A stretch of DNA of 64,000 bases from Tsuneonella deserti (GCF_014644315.1 NZ_BMKL01000001.1:569001-633000), one strand, 5' to 3'; positions 51,562-61,534 are shown, counted from the first letter of the stretch. Notes: a model not told the origin generated them from the sequence alone. Numbers and translations: made by a program.

Positions 51562-52778
51562 TCGATACGCACCGGCATGGCGGTAAAGCCATGGAGGAAC
51601 GGGCTCGCCAACCGCGTGGGCTCGCCTTGGGGGACCACCCGCCAACCGCGCGCGACCCACTCCTCGATCAGCGTTGCCAGCTGGACCTCGGCCAGCCGCG
51701 CGCCCACGCAGCGGTGGATGCCGTGGCCGAAGCCGACGTGACGGCGCGCGTTGGCCCGGCCCACGTCGAACCGGTCGGCATCGGCGAAAACCTTCTCGTC
51801 GCGGTTGGCCGAGATGTACCACATGACGATCTTCTCGCCCGCCGCGATCTTCTGTCCGGCTAATTCCGTATCGCGCGTCGCCGTGCGGCGCATGTGCGTG
51901 ACCGGCGATTGCCAGCGGACGATTTCCTGCGCCGCGTTGGGGATCAGCGACGCATCGCCATGCAACCGGTCGAGCTCGCCGGGGAAGCGGGCAAAGGCCT
52001 CGACCAGCCCGCTCATCGAATTGCGGGTGGTGTCGTTACCGCCGACGATCAATAGCGCGAGGTTGGCGATCCGCTCGATCGGGGTGAGGTGGCCCATCGC
52101 CTCGCTGTGCACCATCCGGCTGAGGAGGTCGTCGGAGGCGGGCAGCGCGCGCCGCTCCTCCATCAGCTGGTCGAAGCGGGCAAGCATCCGGCCCATCTCC
52201 CCCATGAAGCGCTGGTAGTATTCCTCGCTCTGGGTGTCGGGCGAGACGTTGCTCGCCATGTCGGACCAGGTCTTGATGTCGTGCCGTTCCTCGAAAGGCA
52301 TGTCGAACAGGATGCACAGCATCCCCATCGTCAGCGGAATCGAGACCTGCTCCACCCAGTCGAACGTCTCGCCGCGCGGCAGCTCGTCGAGCAGGGTTGC
52401 GGTGCGGGCGCGCACCTGCTCGGTCAGGCGGACCATGCCGCTGGGATTGAACGCGGGGGAGACGACCCGGCGCTGCTCGGTGTGGCGGGGCGGGTCCATC
52501 GCGATGAAATTGGGAAATTCGTGACCGGCCACCCCGTCCTGGATGGTTATGTTGCCCAGCTCCGACGACCAGGTCTGGTGATCGAGTTCGATCGCGGTGA
52601 CGAGATCGTGGGTCACCGCCGACCAGTAGGCGCCATAGGGGCTCTCGGCCCGCCAGCTAAGCGGCATCTCGGCGCGCATCCGGGCGAACGGCTCGCGCCA
52701 GCGGTCCTCGACATAGAGATCGTTGCTGCTGACATCGACCGGGGCTTCGGGACGGCGTTCGAGGGCGGCGGTGGCCAT
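51549..52778 (-). CDS. Cytochrome P450
   Basis: 409-residue soluble bacterial P450. The I-helix oxygen-binding motif is LIVGGNDTTRNSMSG, the ExxR motif is AQEIVRWQSP, and the haem ligand Cys near residue 357 is in FGHGIHRCVGARLAE. MDPPRHTEQRRVVSPAFNP is the usual C-helix block. It needs a ferredoxin and reductase, neither of which is encoded nearby. The N-terminus has no membrane anchor. The CYP family cannot be named by eye; sequences of this shape hydroxylate terpenes, fatty acids or steroids. It is convergent with the Baeyer-Villiger enzyme, and a joint pathway is possible but unproven. Confidence 0.92.
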   Translation of the reverse strand: MATAALERRPEAPVDVSSNDLYVEDRWREPFARMRAEMPLSWRAESPYGAYWSAVTHDLVTAIELDHQTWSSELGNITIQDGVAGHEFPNFIAMDPPRHTEQRRVVSPAFNPSGMVRLTEQVRARTATLLDELPRGETFDWVEQVSIPLTMGMLCILFDMPFEERHDIKTWSDMASNVSPDTQSEEYYQRFMGEMGRMLARFDQLMEERRALPASDDLLSRMVHSEAMGHLTPIERIANLALLIVGGNDTTRNSMSGLVEAFARFPGELDRLHGDASLIPNAAQEIVRWQSPVTHMRRTATRDTELAGQKIAAGEKIVMWYISANRDEKVFADADRFDVGRANARRHVGFGHGIHRCVGARLAEVQLATLIEEWVARGWRVVPQGEPTRLASPFLHGFTAMPVRIESRG

Positions 52779-52836
52779 GGGGCGGGTCCTTTCCGGGTGG
52801 CGGCTTTACCCGATGCTCTCACAGGTCTAGACGCGT

Positions 52837-54829
<1,993 letters not shown>

Positions 54830-54830
<1 letters not shown>

Positions 54831-54994
54831 TGGCGGACCTCTACGCCAAAAAGCTGGAATCCGAACGCAAGACGCTGTGGGCGACCTGCCGGCTGAAGGG
54901 GCTGCCGGTGGGCACTCCCGAGCGCAAGCGGATCGCCGAGATCGACCAGCTGATCGCGGAGCACAAGGCGAAGCAGGGGGTGAAGAAGGGGTGA
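54830..54994 (+). CDS. Small hypothetical protein coupled to thiC
   Basis: 54 residues, MADLYAKKLESERKTLWATC then RLKGLPVGTPERKRIAEI and a Lys-rich tail. It is hydrophilic and largely helical, with no signal peptide. The ATG shares a base with the thiC stop (TGATG), which suggests translational coupling. I do not recognise a family. It lies between thiC and the decayed thiC copy, so it may also be a by-product of that duplication. Confidence that it is translated is moderate. Confidence 0.55.
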
Positions 54995-55004
54995 ATGTTG
55001 GCGT

Positions 55005-55240
55005 GTGCAGGCGCCAGGATCGCGCACTTCTGCTCGACGTGCGGGTCCGGGCCGCAGTCGCACGAGTGGACTGAGGACAACTTCTGCTCGATGAAGATCA
55101 CCCAGGAAGTGTGCAACTTTGCGGCCAAGCAAGAGCGCCGGGGGGGGATGTTTCGTCGCGGCCGGGGAGGTGGAAGCTGGGATGGCGGAGATGAGCGAGC
55201 GTTTCGTAACGGCAACGATCTATATGGTAGAGCGGAGTAG
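55005..55240 (+). pseudogene. Decayed duplicate of the thiC 3' end
   Basis: This stretch aligns with the last ~190 bases of thiC (54609-54800). A run of about 30 identical bases covers the codons of [10 protein letters not shown], and GGGATGGCGGAGATGAGC is also shared. Compared with thiC it has an insertion of about 33 bases inside the cluster motif ([19 protein letters not shown]) and lost frame after KQ. The iron-sulfur motif is therefore disrupted. It has no start region of its own and cannot make a working enzyme. It marks a duplication or recombination event at the edge of the AT-richer stretch that follows. Confidence 0.82.
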
Positions 55241-55243
55241 ATA

Positions 55244-56338
55244 ATGCCCAACGTATTCTACTCTTGGCAGAGCGATCAGCCGCGGAAGGTTACGCGTGAC
55301 GTCATTGAGGCCGCGCTTGCTGCAGCAATAAAGGATCTGAACGCAGACCTCATCGCTGCTGATCGTCCCGACGAGGAAAACTTACAGTTAGACAAGGACA
55401 CGCAAGGCGTTCCAGGGTCTCCTGACATTACCGAGACAATACTGAAGAAAATCGATCTTGCATCGGCGTTTGTGGCAGACATGACGCCAGTCACAACGAT
55501 GACTTCAGCCGCTGGCAAGGTCAAACATCTTCCTAACTCTAATGTTCTAATAGAACTTGGCTACGCGAAAAAGGCACTTTCGCCGCTGCGTCTAGTCCAA
55601 GTCTGGAACACGGCTCTCACTGGCTGCTGTCCTGAAGACCTTCCATTTGACATGAGAGGGCGGCGGGGCCCAATTGCGTTTGCCTTAGCTCGAGAAGCCG
55701 ACAGGCCAACGCGTCAGCGCGTAACGGAGCAACTTACCAAGCAACTGGTTGAAGCTCTTAGGCTGATCGTTATCGAAGAGCCCGGCCGCTTACTCCCTGC
55801 TGATCGTTGGGCAGACAACGACGCAGAAGACAAATCGATCTGGCCAAACGAGAAAGGCGAGATGCTAATCAACGAGCCTGATCACGGATCAGGCACAAAA
55901 AAAGTTTTCCCACCTCCGCGAAGTTTTGTGCGGATCCTGCCTAGCCGATGGTTCGGTTCGGACGATCTAGACAGGCATGATCTTTTGATCGAAATGAATG
56001 GCGGGTTTAGCTGGGGTGCAACTTTAGACGGCGTTCTCACGTATCCTGGAAGTGTTCTGTTCGACGATACATCCAAGGTGCATGCAATCACCAAGCGGTT
56101 TGAGCGAACAGGTGAGCTCTGGGGGACCAGGACTGATCTTGCTCGAAAATTTGGTGAATACCTTTGTATTAGAGGCGACTCAATTCCGGAAGGTTGGCTC
56201 AAGTTCCTTGCGTACGCTCTCCCGCACATGACGAAGGGAGGGGCGGAGTGGCCAATGAAAGTTCGTCTGGGCGTGGTAGGTTTAGGCGGATGTCATTGGC
56301 CATCTGATCAAGGACTTGGGCGCCCCCCGCAGCTCTGA
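55244..56338 (+). CDS. TIR/nucleoside-deoxyribosyltransferase-like protein (defence-island type), frameshifted near the C-terminus
   Basis: 364 residues as read. The N-terminus MPNVFYSWQSDQPRKVTRDV, DKDTQGVPGSPDI and PNSNVLIELGYAKKAL form a Rossmann-like nucleotide-hydrolase domain of the TIR/NDT superfamily; Glu104 in NVLIELGYA is at the catalytic-Glu position. The DLPFDMRGRRGPIAF block is characteristic of the family. Such proteins are common in defence islands, where a NAD- or nucleotide-cleaving role is plausible but unproven here. The remainder (residues 180-360) is a less conserved C-terminal domain. One missing C in the C6 run at 56323-56328 shifts the frame; restoring it extends the protein by 65 residues to TAA at 56530-56532 (429 in all). 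The base composition is clearly more AT-rich than its neighbours. GCGGAG precedes the ATG. Confidence 0.75.
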   Translation: MPNVFYSWQSDQPRKVTRDVIEAALAAAIKDLNADLIAADRPDEENLQLDKDTQGVPGSPDITETILKKIDLASAFVADMTPVTTMTSAAGKVKHLPNSNVLIELGYAKKALSPLRLVQVWNTALTGCCPEDLPFDMRGRRGPIAFALAREADRPTRQRVTEQLTKQLVEALRLIVIEEPGRLLPADRWADNDAEDKSIWPNEKGEMLINEPDHGSGTKKVFPPPRSFVRILPSRWFGSDDLDRHDLLIEMNGGFSWGATLDGVLTYPGSVLFDDTSKVHAITKRFERTGELWGTRTDLARKFGEYLCIRGDSIPEGWLKFLAYALPHMTKGGAEWPMKVRLGVVGLGGCHWPSDQGLGRPPQL

Positions 56339-56532
56339 AAGAAGAGTATCTTGCCGAATTCACTCTACTGAGCAGAGACGTGGATGAGATTTGGCGAGCA
56401 GTGCTCGATGCATGGTGCGGTTATCGCAAGGTGTTCACTATTCCAAATCCTTCCGCTCAACAGCAAGAGGATTGGAAGCGCTTTTTGAGATCGGTGATAG
56501 GGGATTCACTGGCTCCGATCGTCGGCGGTTAA
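56339..56532 (+). pseudogene. Out-of-frame C-terminal segment of the TIR-like gene
   Basis: In the frame one base off, this stretch reads ALKEEYLAEFTLLSRDVDEI then WRAVLDAWCGYRKVF, and continues through QQQEDWKRFLRSVIGD to TAA. It has a plausible protein-like composition and is helical. It joins the upstream gene smoothly if one C is added to the run at 56323-56328 (GLGRPPAALKEEY). It has no start codon of its own. The reading could be a true inactivation, a phase-variable tract or a sequencing error. Confidence 0.75.
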
Positions 56533-56555
56533 CTGTATCGCACCCCTGCCGCTCT

Positions 56556-56770
56556 TTACTCCGACCCCAGCCGTCCGGTCAGCCACAGCCACCACATGCG
56601 GAAGTCGGCGGCGAGGCTCCATAGGGGGTAGGTGAAGGTCGCGGGGCGGTTCTTCTCGATCGTGAAGTGCGCGACCCTCAGCCCGTCACCGGCATCGCCA
56701 GCAGCCACCAATACCGGCCCGTCACCACCGCGCTGTTCTTCGGCTTCCTCCTGGGGCGCGGCTGAGAATA
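56556..56770 (-). pseudogene. Remnant of a DUF962 (Mpo1-like) membrane-protein gene
   Basis: On the minus strand the last part reads [18 protein letters not shown] then [16 protein letters not shown], the C-terminal signature of DUF962/Mpo1-like proteins. Just before it, in another frame, is [14 protein letters not shown], the segment that normally precedes it. The two are separated by a deletion of roughly 11 bases that removes the YGFAWVG-like link and shifts the frame. The N-terminal half is absent. It therefore cannot encode a working protein. Yeast Mpo1 is a dioxygenase of phytosphingosine metabolism; a bacterial role is not established. Confidence 0.7.
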
Positions 56771-56773
56771 ATT

Positions 56774-57439
56774 CTACCCGGTCCGCTGGGCTTGGGGTTC
56801 GCATCCGGCGAGCGGGACCAGCTTCGCCACCAGCCTGCGCAGCTCCCCCGCCGTCGTATGCCCGGCGACCACCTCGTGATAGCCGATCCCGGCCTTGCGC
56901 AGAGCCTCCTTCTTCACCGCGTCGCGCGCGGCGGCGGAAATGCCTAGGTGGTGGCCGTTCCCCTGGTACTCAAGCGCGTGAACCACTCGGGCGTTTTCGT
57001 CCATCAGGGCGAAATCGACCCGCTTGGAATTGATCGCGAAATAGGCGTCCTTGTCGGGGCTGGCGAGAAATTCGCCCAGGCTCACCTGCGCCATCACCTG
57101 CCAGCCGGGATTGCGCTCGATTACCGCCTTGTCGAGCGCCTTGAAGACCGCGGCCTCGGGCCTGTTGAGTAGCGCGCGCGCTGAGAACGATGCCTTGCTT
57201 ACGGCTTTAAGCTGATCGGCGGCGAAGTCCGCTGCCTGCACTTCCGGCTCCTTGATCGGCACGAACTTCGCGCCGCGCTTGCCGTTGGCCGCATTGCGCC
57301 CGCGCCAGTAAGCGCGCCGCTTTTCGCGGTCGATGCGATTGAGCGTGCCTTCCAGCGCGATGCCGATCACGCCGCCGACGGTCATCACAATCAGCAGCAC
57401 CAGCGGCTTGTCGAGCAGGGCAAGCAGGTCCGATATCAT
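56774..57439 (-). CDS. DUF2726 domain membrane-anchored protein
   Basis: 221 residues. One N-terminal membrane segment ([20 protein letters not shown]) is followed by a basic region and the DUF2726 domain ([60 protein letters not shown]). The latter is a restriction-endonuclease-like core with conserved Asp and Glu in VDFALMD and LEYQG, as in nuclease-related DUF2726 proteins. The biological role is unknown. The ATG at 57439 is chosen as it starts at the membrane span. It lies directly beside the eroded island. Confidence 0.85.
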   Translation of the reverse strand: MISDLLALLDKPLVLLIVMTVGGVIGIALEGTLNRIDREKRRAYWRGRNAANGKRGAKFVPIKEPEVQAADFAADQLKAVSKASFSARALLNRPEAAVFKALDKAVIERNPGWQVMAQVSLGEFLASPDKDAYFAINSKRVDFALMDENARVVHALEYQGNGHHLGISAAARDAVKKEALRKAGIGYHEVVAGHTTAGELRRLVAKLVPLAGCEPQAQRTG

Positions 57440-57565
57440 GGCCGCACTTTCCCACCCAGAAATGAGAAATGGATTAAGGCACTGATATCGTAAGTCTACG
57501 AATGGCCCGCAGCCCCGCGCGGTTGTTACGTCCTGGAAGCGGGGCGCATGTCTGGGAGACAGGCC

Positions 57566-58000
57566 ATGAAGACGATGCTCGCGGCGCTGGCCGCTGCTGC
57601 CAGCCTGACCACGATCGGCGGCTGCGCCACGACCGACTATTACGACAGCCCCCATGGCTACTACGATCGCGGTTATTACAGCGAGTATGGCCGGTACGAT
57701 TACGACCGCCCCGATCCGCGCTACGGCGGATATTATGCCGACCGCTACTACCGCAACGATTCCCGCTATCGCCCCTATCGCCTGAACCGGAACGACCGCA
57801 TCTACCGTGGCCAGGACGGGCGCTATTACTGCCGCCGCGCGGACGGGACGACCGGCCTCATCGTCGGCGGCATCGCGGGCGGGGTGCTGGGCAACATCAT
57901 CGCGCCGGGGGGCTCCAAGACGCTGGGCACGATCATCGGCGCGGTTGTCGGCGGAGCGGCGGGCGCGGCGATCGACGCGAACAACGTGACCTGCCGCTGA
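57566..58000 (+). CDS. Glycine-zipper outer-membrane lipoprotein
   Basis: 144 residues. The signal peptide MKTMLAALAAAASLTTIGGC ends in a lipobox. A Tyr/Arg/Asp-rich repetitive middle (for example DYYDSPHGYYDRGYYSEYGR) is followed by a glycine-zipper membrane domain (GLIVGGIAGGVLGNIIAPGG and GTIIGAVVGGAAGAAIDANN). This plan is that of the 17-kDa surface antigen / 2TM glycine-zipper family, involved in envelope stability. GGGAGAC precedes the ATG at 57566. It is divergent from the DUF2726 gene. Confidence 0.85.
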   Translation: MKTMLAALAAAASLTTIGGCATTDYYDSPHGYYDRGYYSEYGRYDYDRPDPRYGGYYADRYYRNDSRYRPYRLNRNDRIYRGQDGRYYCRRADGTTGLIVGGIAGGVLGNIIAPGGSKTLGTIIGAVVGGAAGAAIDANNVTCR

Positions 58001-58013
58001 GGGGGCGGGCGGG

Positions 58014-58568
58014 CTAGCGGACCGCCGCCTCGATCTCCGGTTTCATGTCCGGCGTCACCTTCGCCTCGCGCGGGGCGAGGGCGGCGGTGCCGCGGCTGCC
58101 GTTCGCCTCGATATCCGCGATCAGCGCCTTCATCTCGGCGATCTCGCGCACCTGGGCCTCGATGATTCCGTCGGCCAGCTTGCGCACGCGGGGGTCGGTG
58201 ATGGTCGCCTTGCGCGCGTTGTTGATCGCGATCGAGTGGTGCGGGATCATCGATTTCATGAACGCCGTGTCGCCGATCAGCGCCTGGCTGCGGTTGATCG
58301 CGAGCAGCGCAACCGCTCCGACGAGCGCGCCCACCAGCACGATCACCTTGGTCGTCTTCCCGCGGTACATCGGCCACATGAAGGCGAGCATCACCGCGGT
58401 CATCACGCAGCCCATCACCAGCGAGGCCATCAGCCGGTTGAGGCTGAACACCGCGTGGTCCCATTCGTAGACCAGCTGGTACATCAGCGGGAACATGATC
58501 GCGGTCGAAGTGGCGATCATGGCCGCGAACTTGCCCCAGCCCATCATCGGCTTGCCGTGTTGCTGCAT
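58014..58568 (-). CDS. DUF305 domain membrane protein
   Basis: 184 residues. Three hydrophobic segments occupy the first 110 residues ([60 protein letters not shown]). The DUF305 domain follows, with the His-containing motif [18 protein letters not shown] and [20 protein letters not shown]305 proteins are ferritin-like and found near copper or other metal-handling genes. Function is not established. It is convergent with the glycine-zipper gene, 13 bases apart. Confidence 0.85.
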   Translation of the reverse strand: MQQHGKPMMGWGKFAAMIATSTAIMFPLMYQLVYEWDHAVFSLNRLMASLVMGCVMTAVMLAFMWPMYRGKTTKVIVLVGALVGAVALLAINRSQALIGDTAFMKSMIPHHSIAINNARKATITDPRVRKLADGIIEAQVREIAEMKALIADIEANGSRGTAALAPREAKVTPDMKPEIEAAVR

Positions 58569-58751
58569 CGTGTGCTTCTCCTGCTTTTACAGGGGACATA
58601 CGCGCAGGTCGCGGCTTGGGGTTCAGATCGGGGCTTTCCTACTCCGGCCAAATCGGGATTACTGGCGCGGTGAGATGCCCGCTTCCCGCCCCTTCCGATC
58701 ATTCCTGCCGCAAGGCTTGCAGGGCGTTTGCGGGCTCCGCCTTTTTCTACT

Positions 58752-58789
58752 CCAGGACAGTGGTCCATGCGGTCCATGGGTCCAACAAA
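58752..58789 (+). repeat. 38-bp dispersed element, copy 2
   Basis: This is the partner of 4788-4825, identical except for C in place of T at the 19th position. As at copy 1, it is preceded by CGCCTTTTT and a five-base spacer, so the similarity spans about 52 bases with gaps of identity. Downstream (89 bases) is a hotdog-fold thioesterase gene at 58879. Its role is unknown. Confidence 0.75.
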
Positions 58790-58878
58790 TGCGGCGCGGC
58801 GGCTTTGCGCAAAACACGCGACTCGCGCGGCCGTTCGTGCGAGGCTCGCGCCTCCCGCAACCTCGTTCCGGAGTGCGC

Positions 58879-59319
58879 ATGACTGATCAGGCCAAGCCCG
58901 CCTACCGCGTGCCGATGGTGGAACGCACCGGCATGCGCCGGCTGGAGGAAAGCCGCGGACATTCGAAGCTGCTCATGCCGCTGGAGGGCAACGCGAACCA
59001 CGTCGATGTCATGTACCTCGGCGCGTTCTGCATCCTGGCCGAAGCGGCGGCGGCGGGGCCGGGAATTTCCATCCTCGATACCGCGCGCTACTTCCCCATC
59101 GTGAAGGACATCGCGGTCGATTTCCACCGCATGGCCGCGAGCGACGTGACCGGTGAGTTTACTCTATCGGAGGAACAGATCGCCGGCCTCCTCGCCGATC
59201 TGGAGCGCAAGGGAAGCGCGGGCTACACCGCCGAGGTGCCGATGCACGACGCCGACGGCACGCTCGTCGCCACCGGGCGGGTGACGATCAAGCTATTGAG
59301 CCACGACTGGGGCGGTTAG
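58879..59319 (+). CDS. Hotdog-fold thioesterase (PaaI/DUF4442-like)
   Basis: 146 residues. The pattern KLLMPLEGNANHVDVMYLGA, followed by AEAAAAGPGISILDTARYFP and IKLLSHDW, fits a hotdog-fold acyl-CoA thioesterase of the YiiD/DUF4442 group. A likely active residue lies in NHVDVMYLGAF, which corresponds to the Asn-His region of PaaI enzymes. It would hydrolyse an acyl-CoA in the cytoplasm; the substrate is unknown. The ATG at 58879 is chosen because the protein's conserved part begins about 15 residues later. The 38-bp element lies upstream. Confidence 0.78.
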   Translation: MTDQAKPAYRVPMVERTGMRRLEESRGHSKLLMPLEGNANHVDVMYLGAFCILAEAAAAGPGISILDTARYFPIVKDIAVDFHRMAASDVTGEFTLSEEQIAGLLADLERKGSAGYTAEVPMHDADGTLVATGRVTIKLLSHDWGG

Positions 59320-59867
59320 TGCTGCACCACGATGTTGTCGATCCCGCCGAACGTGCGCCCCTCCGAAGGCTTGGCGACGAACAGCAGTCGGTACATGTCG
59401 GCGGTCTTGCACTTGGGGTCGACAACTATCGGGAAGCCGACCGACTGCCGGCGGACCGAGGTGGCGTAGCCGTCGTGATACATCACGTGCTCTGAAAGGA
59501 GCTGGTAGTAGTTGGCGGCGGTCTGGCGATAGCAGCCCAGGCGGATCGTCAGCGGGGCGTAATCGGGCGCGGCGGTGAGGTTGATCCGCAGATACCTCGC
59601 GGCGCTGACGCTGAAGTCCCATTTGAAGACGTAGGCCGGTGGCTGCGGGTTCCAGAAGATCTGCCGGTCGCGGCTCCATTCGCTGCCCCAGCCGCTCATG
59701 TCCTGGACCGAAAGCCCCAACTCGGGCCGCTCGCCCCAGTCTTCCGCCTCGAACACCCAGTCGGTCAGCGGCGCGAGAGCGAGGCGGAGGACCTGGTCGG
59801 CCGGTATCGATTCCGCCGGGGCAAGGACCGGCGACCGGGAGATGGTCGGGGATATCGCCGGCTGCAC
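59316..59867 (-). CDS. Secreted protein of unknown function, possible 5' frameshift
   Basis: 183 residues from a GTG at 59867. The visible part is a beta-rich, Trp/Tyr-rich domain (LAPLTDWVFEAEDWGERPEL, YVFKWDFSVSAARYLRINL, FGGIDNIVVQH), not recognised. Upstream the same frame continues without a stop to 60018 and reads a signal-peptide-like ATT TTC GTT ACC (FVTGAAAGIGIALSTLPVAA), but contains no ATG, GTG or TTG. An ATG at 59989 is one base out of frame; adding a T to the T4 run at 59980-59983 would join them and give a signal peptide MPFFVTGAAAG. Without it the gene may be mis-sequenced or crippled. Confidence 0.65.
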   Translation of the reverse strand: MQPAISPTISRSPVLAPAESIPADQVLRLALAPLTDWVFEAEDWGERPELGLSVQDMSGWGSEWSRDRQIFWNPQPPAYVFKWDFSVSAARYLRINLTAAPDYAPLTIRLGCYRQTAANYYQLLSEHVMYHDGYATSVRRQSVGFPIVVDPKCKTADMYRLLFVAKPSEGRTFGGIDNIVVQH

Positions 59868-60090
59868 GCGGAGGGGCGCCTCCCGAAGTACCTGATCGGC
59901 CGGCGGGGCCGGAGCGACGGAGGCCGCGACGGGCAGGGTGGAAAGTGCGATTCCTATCCCCGCCGCGGCTCCGGTAACGAAAATGGCATGGCCGCGCTCC
60001 GCTGTTGACGTGCATCGCCAGTGTCACGGGCGGGCTATCCCGGGCTATTCGTAATCCTCCCGATCGCTCGGGGCGGGAAGGGTATGTCGG

Positions 60091-60330
60091 TCAGGGTTCG
60101 CCGCTGGGGGAGTTGGCGTTTTCCTGGCCCTCGACCTCCTGCTCGCCGAGCCGGCCGTGACCGTGATAGGCCGCGTTGCTTTGCCCGCCGTGAAAGCCCT
60201 TCCCGTTGTCCTTCGGCCCGATCGGTCCGCCGCCGCCCGCACCGCGGGTATCGATCGGGATGCCGGTGCCGCCGGGATCGCCCTTGTGTCTGTCGTCGAC
60301 CATGCCCTGGGTCGGGTGCTTGTCGGCCAT
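60091..60330 (-). CDS. Small hydrophilic Gly-rich hypothetical protein
   Basis: 79 residues, MADKHPTQGMVDDRHKGDPG then a Gly/Pro/His-rich stretch (GAGGGGPIGPKDNGKGFHGG). It is strongly hydrophilic and likely unstructured, and no signal peptide or cofactor motif is seen. GGAGATTG lies just upstream of the ATG. Proteins of this type in sphingomonads are annotated as hypothetical. The function is unknown. Confidence 0.6.
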   Translation of the reverse strand: MADKHPTQGMVDDRHKGDPGGTGIPIDTRGAGGGGPIGPKDNGKGFHGGQSNAAYHGHGRLGEQEVEGQENANSPSGEP

Positions 60331-60390
60331 TTTTCAATCTCCGTTGCGTGTTTCTTCAACGGAGGCGGCGGGGCAAGCGTTCCGGCGCGC

Positions 60391-60861
60391 CTAGCCACGC
60401 GCCAGGCTGACCAGCACCCGGTCAAGCGACTGGAGGAAGCGCGAACGGTCGGCTTTGGCGAAGGGGGGCGGTCCCCCGCCAGGTCCGTCGAACCCGGCGC
60501 GCAGGTCCGCCATGATGGCCCGGGTCGCGATCGCGGTCCCGATGCTGCCGGCGTCGAACGGGCGGCCGTTGTGGGCGAGTACTTGCGCTCCGGCCTTGAG
60601 GCAGCGTTCGGCCAGCAGGATGTCGCCGGTGATCACCACCGTGCGGGGGTTGGCCAATGCGGCGATCCAGTCGTCCGCGGCGTCGAACGCGTCGCCAACC
60701 AGCACGCGGGCGACGAGCGGGTGATCGGGCACCCGGAAGAGCGAGTTGCTGACCACCTTTACCGCCGCCCCGTGACGCAGCGCCACGCGGTACACCTCTT
60801 CCTTGACCGGGCAGGCATCCGCATCGACGAGGATGGTGACGTAAGGCCGATCGTCGTTCAT
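60391..60861 (-). CDS. YaiI/YqxD family protein (UPF0178, DUF188)
   Basis: 156 residues. It begins ILVDADACPVKEEVYRVALR, followed by KVVSNSLFRVPDHP and VVITGDILLAERCLKAGAQV, the signatures of UPF0178. The fold is a PIN-like nuclease fold with Asp residues in the DADACPV and TGDILLA motifs. The activity is not established. The ATG at 60861 is 112 bases from the divergent YbhB-like gene. Confidence 0.92.
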   Translation of the reverse strand: MNDDRPYVTILVDADACPVKEEVYRVALRHGAAVKVVSNSLFRVPDHPLVARVLVGDAFDAADDWIAALANPRTVVITGDILLAERCLKAGAQVLAHNGRPFDAGSIGTAIATRAIMADLRAGFDGPGGGPPPFAKADRSRFLQSLDRVLVSLARG

Positions 60862-60973
60862 AGGCGCCGGCCTAGCGCCTCAGCGCGGACCTCGCCAACC
60901 GCAAACGGCCGCGCTGTCCGGAACCTTCACGCTTACCCCGCGTGAATGACGCAAGAAGATCGAAGGATTGCCA

Positions 60974-61534
60974 ATGCTCGAACATGTTCCCTCCTTTCTA
61001 GGCCGTGCGCTCAAGAGCGTGCGCGCCGGGCACGGCAAGCTGGCGGCCGCCCGGCTGGCGAGCGAGGAGACCCTCGGGGCAGGCGGATTCGTCCTGACCA
61101 GCGTAGCCTTCCAGGACGGCGAGGAACTCGACCCGACCTTCACCGCCGACGAGGAAGACGCCTGCGCCCCGCCGCTCGCGTGGACCGCGCCGCCGGCGGG
61201 AACGAAAGGCCTGGCGCTGATCGTCGAGGACCCGGACGCGCCGAGCCCGCAGCCCCTGGTCCATCTGCTCGGTTGGGGTTTTCCCGTGGGTGCCGGCGCG
61301 CTGTTCGAGGGGGACGATCCACCGATGGTTGGACTGAACTCCTACAGCCAGGCCGGCTGGCTGCCACCTGATCCGCCGAGCGGACACGGCAAGCACGATT
61401 ACGTTTTCCAGCTATTCGCGCTCGATGCTCCGGTTCCGCTCCAGCCGGGCGCAGGACGTGAGGCTTTGATCGATGCGATCGAAGGTCATGTCATCGGCGT
61501 TGCGCTGCTCACGGGGACCTACGAACGCGAATAG
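60974..61534 (+). CDS. YbhB/YbcL family PEBP-like protein
   Basis: 186 residues. The phosphatidylethanolamine-binding-protein fold is shown by APPLAWTAPPAGTKGLALIV, EDPDAP and PSGHGKHDYVFQLFALD. The N-terminal extension MLEHVPSFLGRALKSVRAGH is typical of the group found in alphaproteobacteria. Bacterial members have no agreed function; a phospholipid or kinase-inhibitor-like role is only by analogy. The ATG at 60974 has AAGG upstream. Confidence 0.88.
   Translation: MLEHVPSFLGRALKSVRAGHGKLAAARLASEETLGAGGFVLTSVAFQDGEELDPTFTADEEDACAPPLAWTAPPAGTKGLALIVEDPDAPSPQPLVHLLGWGFPVGAGALFEGDDPPMVGLNSYSQAGWLPPDPPSGHGKHDYVFQLFALDAPVPLQPGAGREALIDAIEGHVIGVALLTGTYERE

Noticed and set aside
55244..56540. CRISPR or toxin-antitoxin locus in the AT-rich stretch
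   Set aside because: No array-like repeats, and no small adjoining gene pair with toxin or antitoxin features. Only one large gene and its displaced tail are visible.
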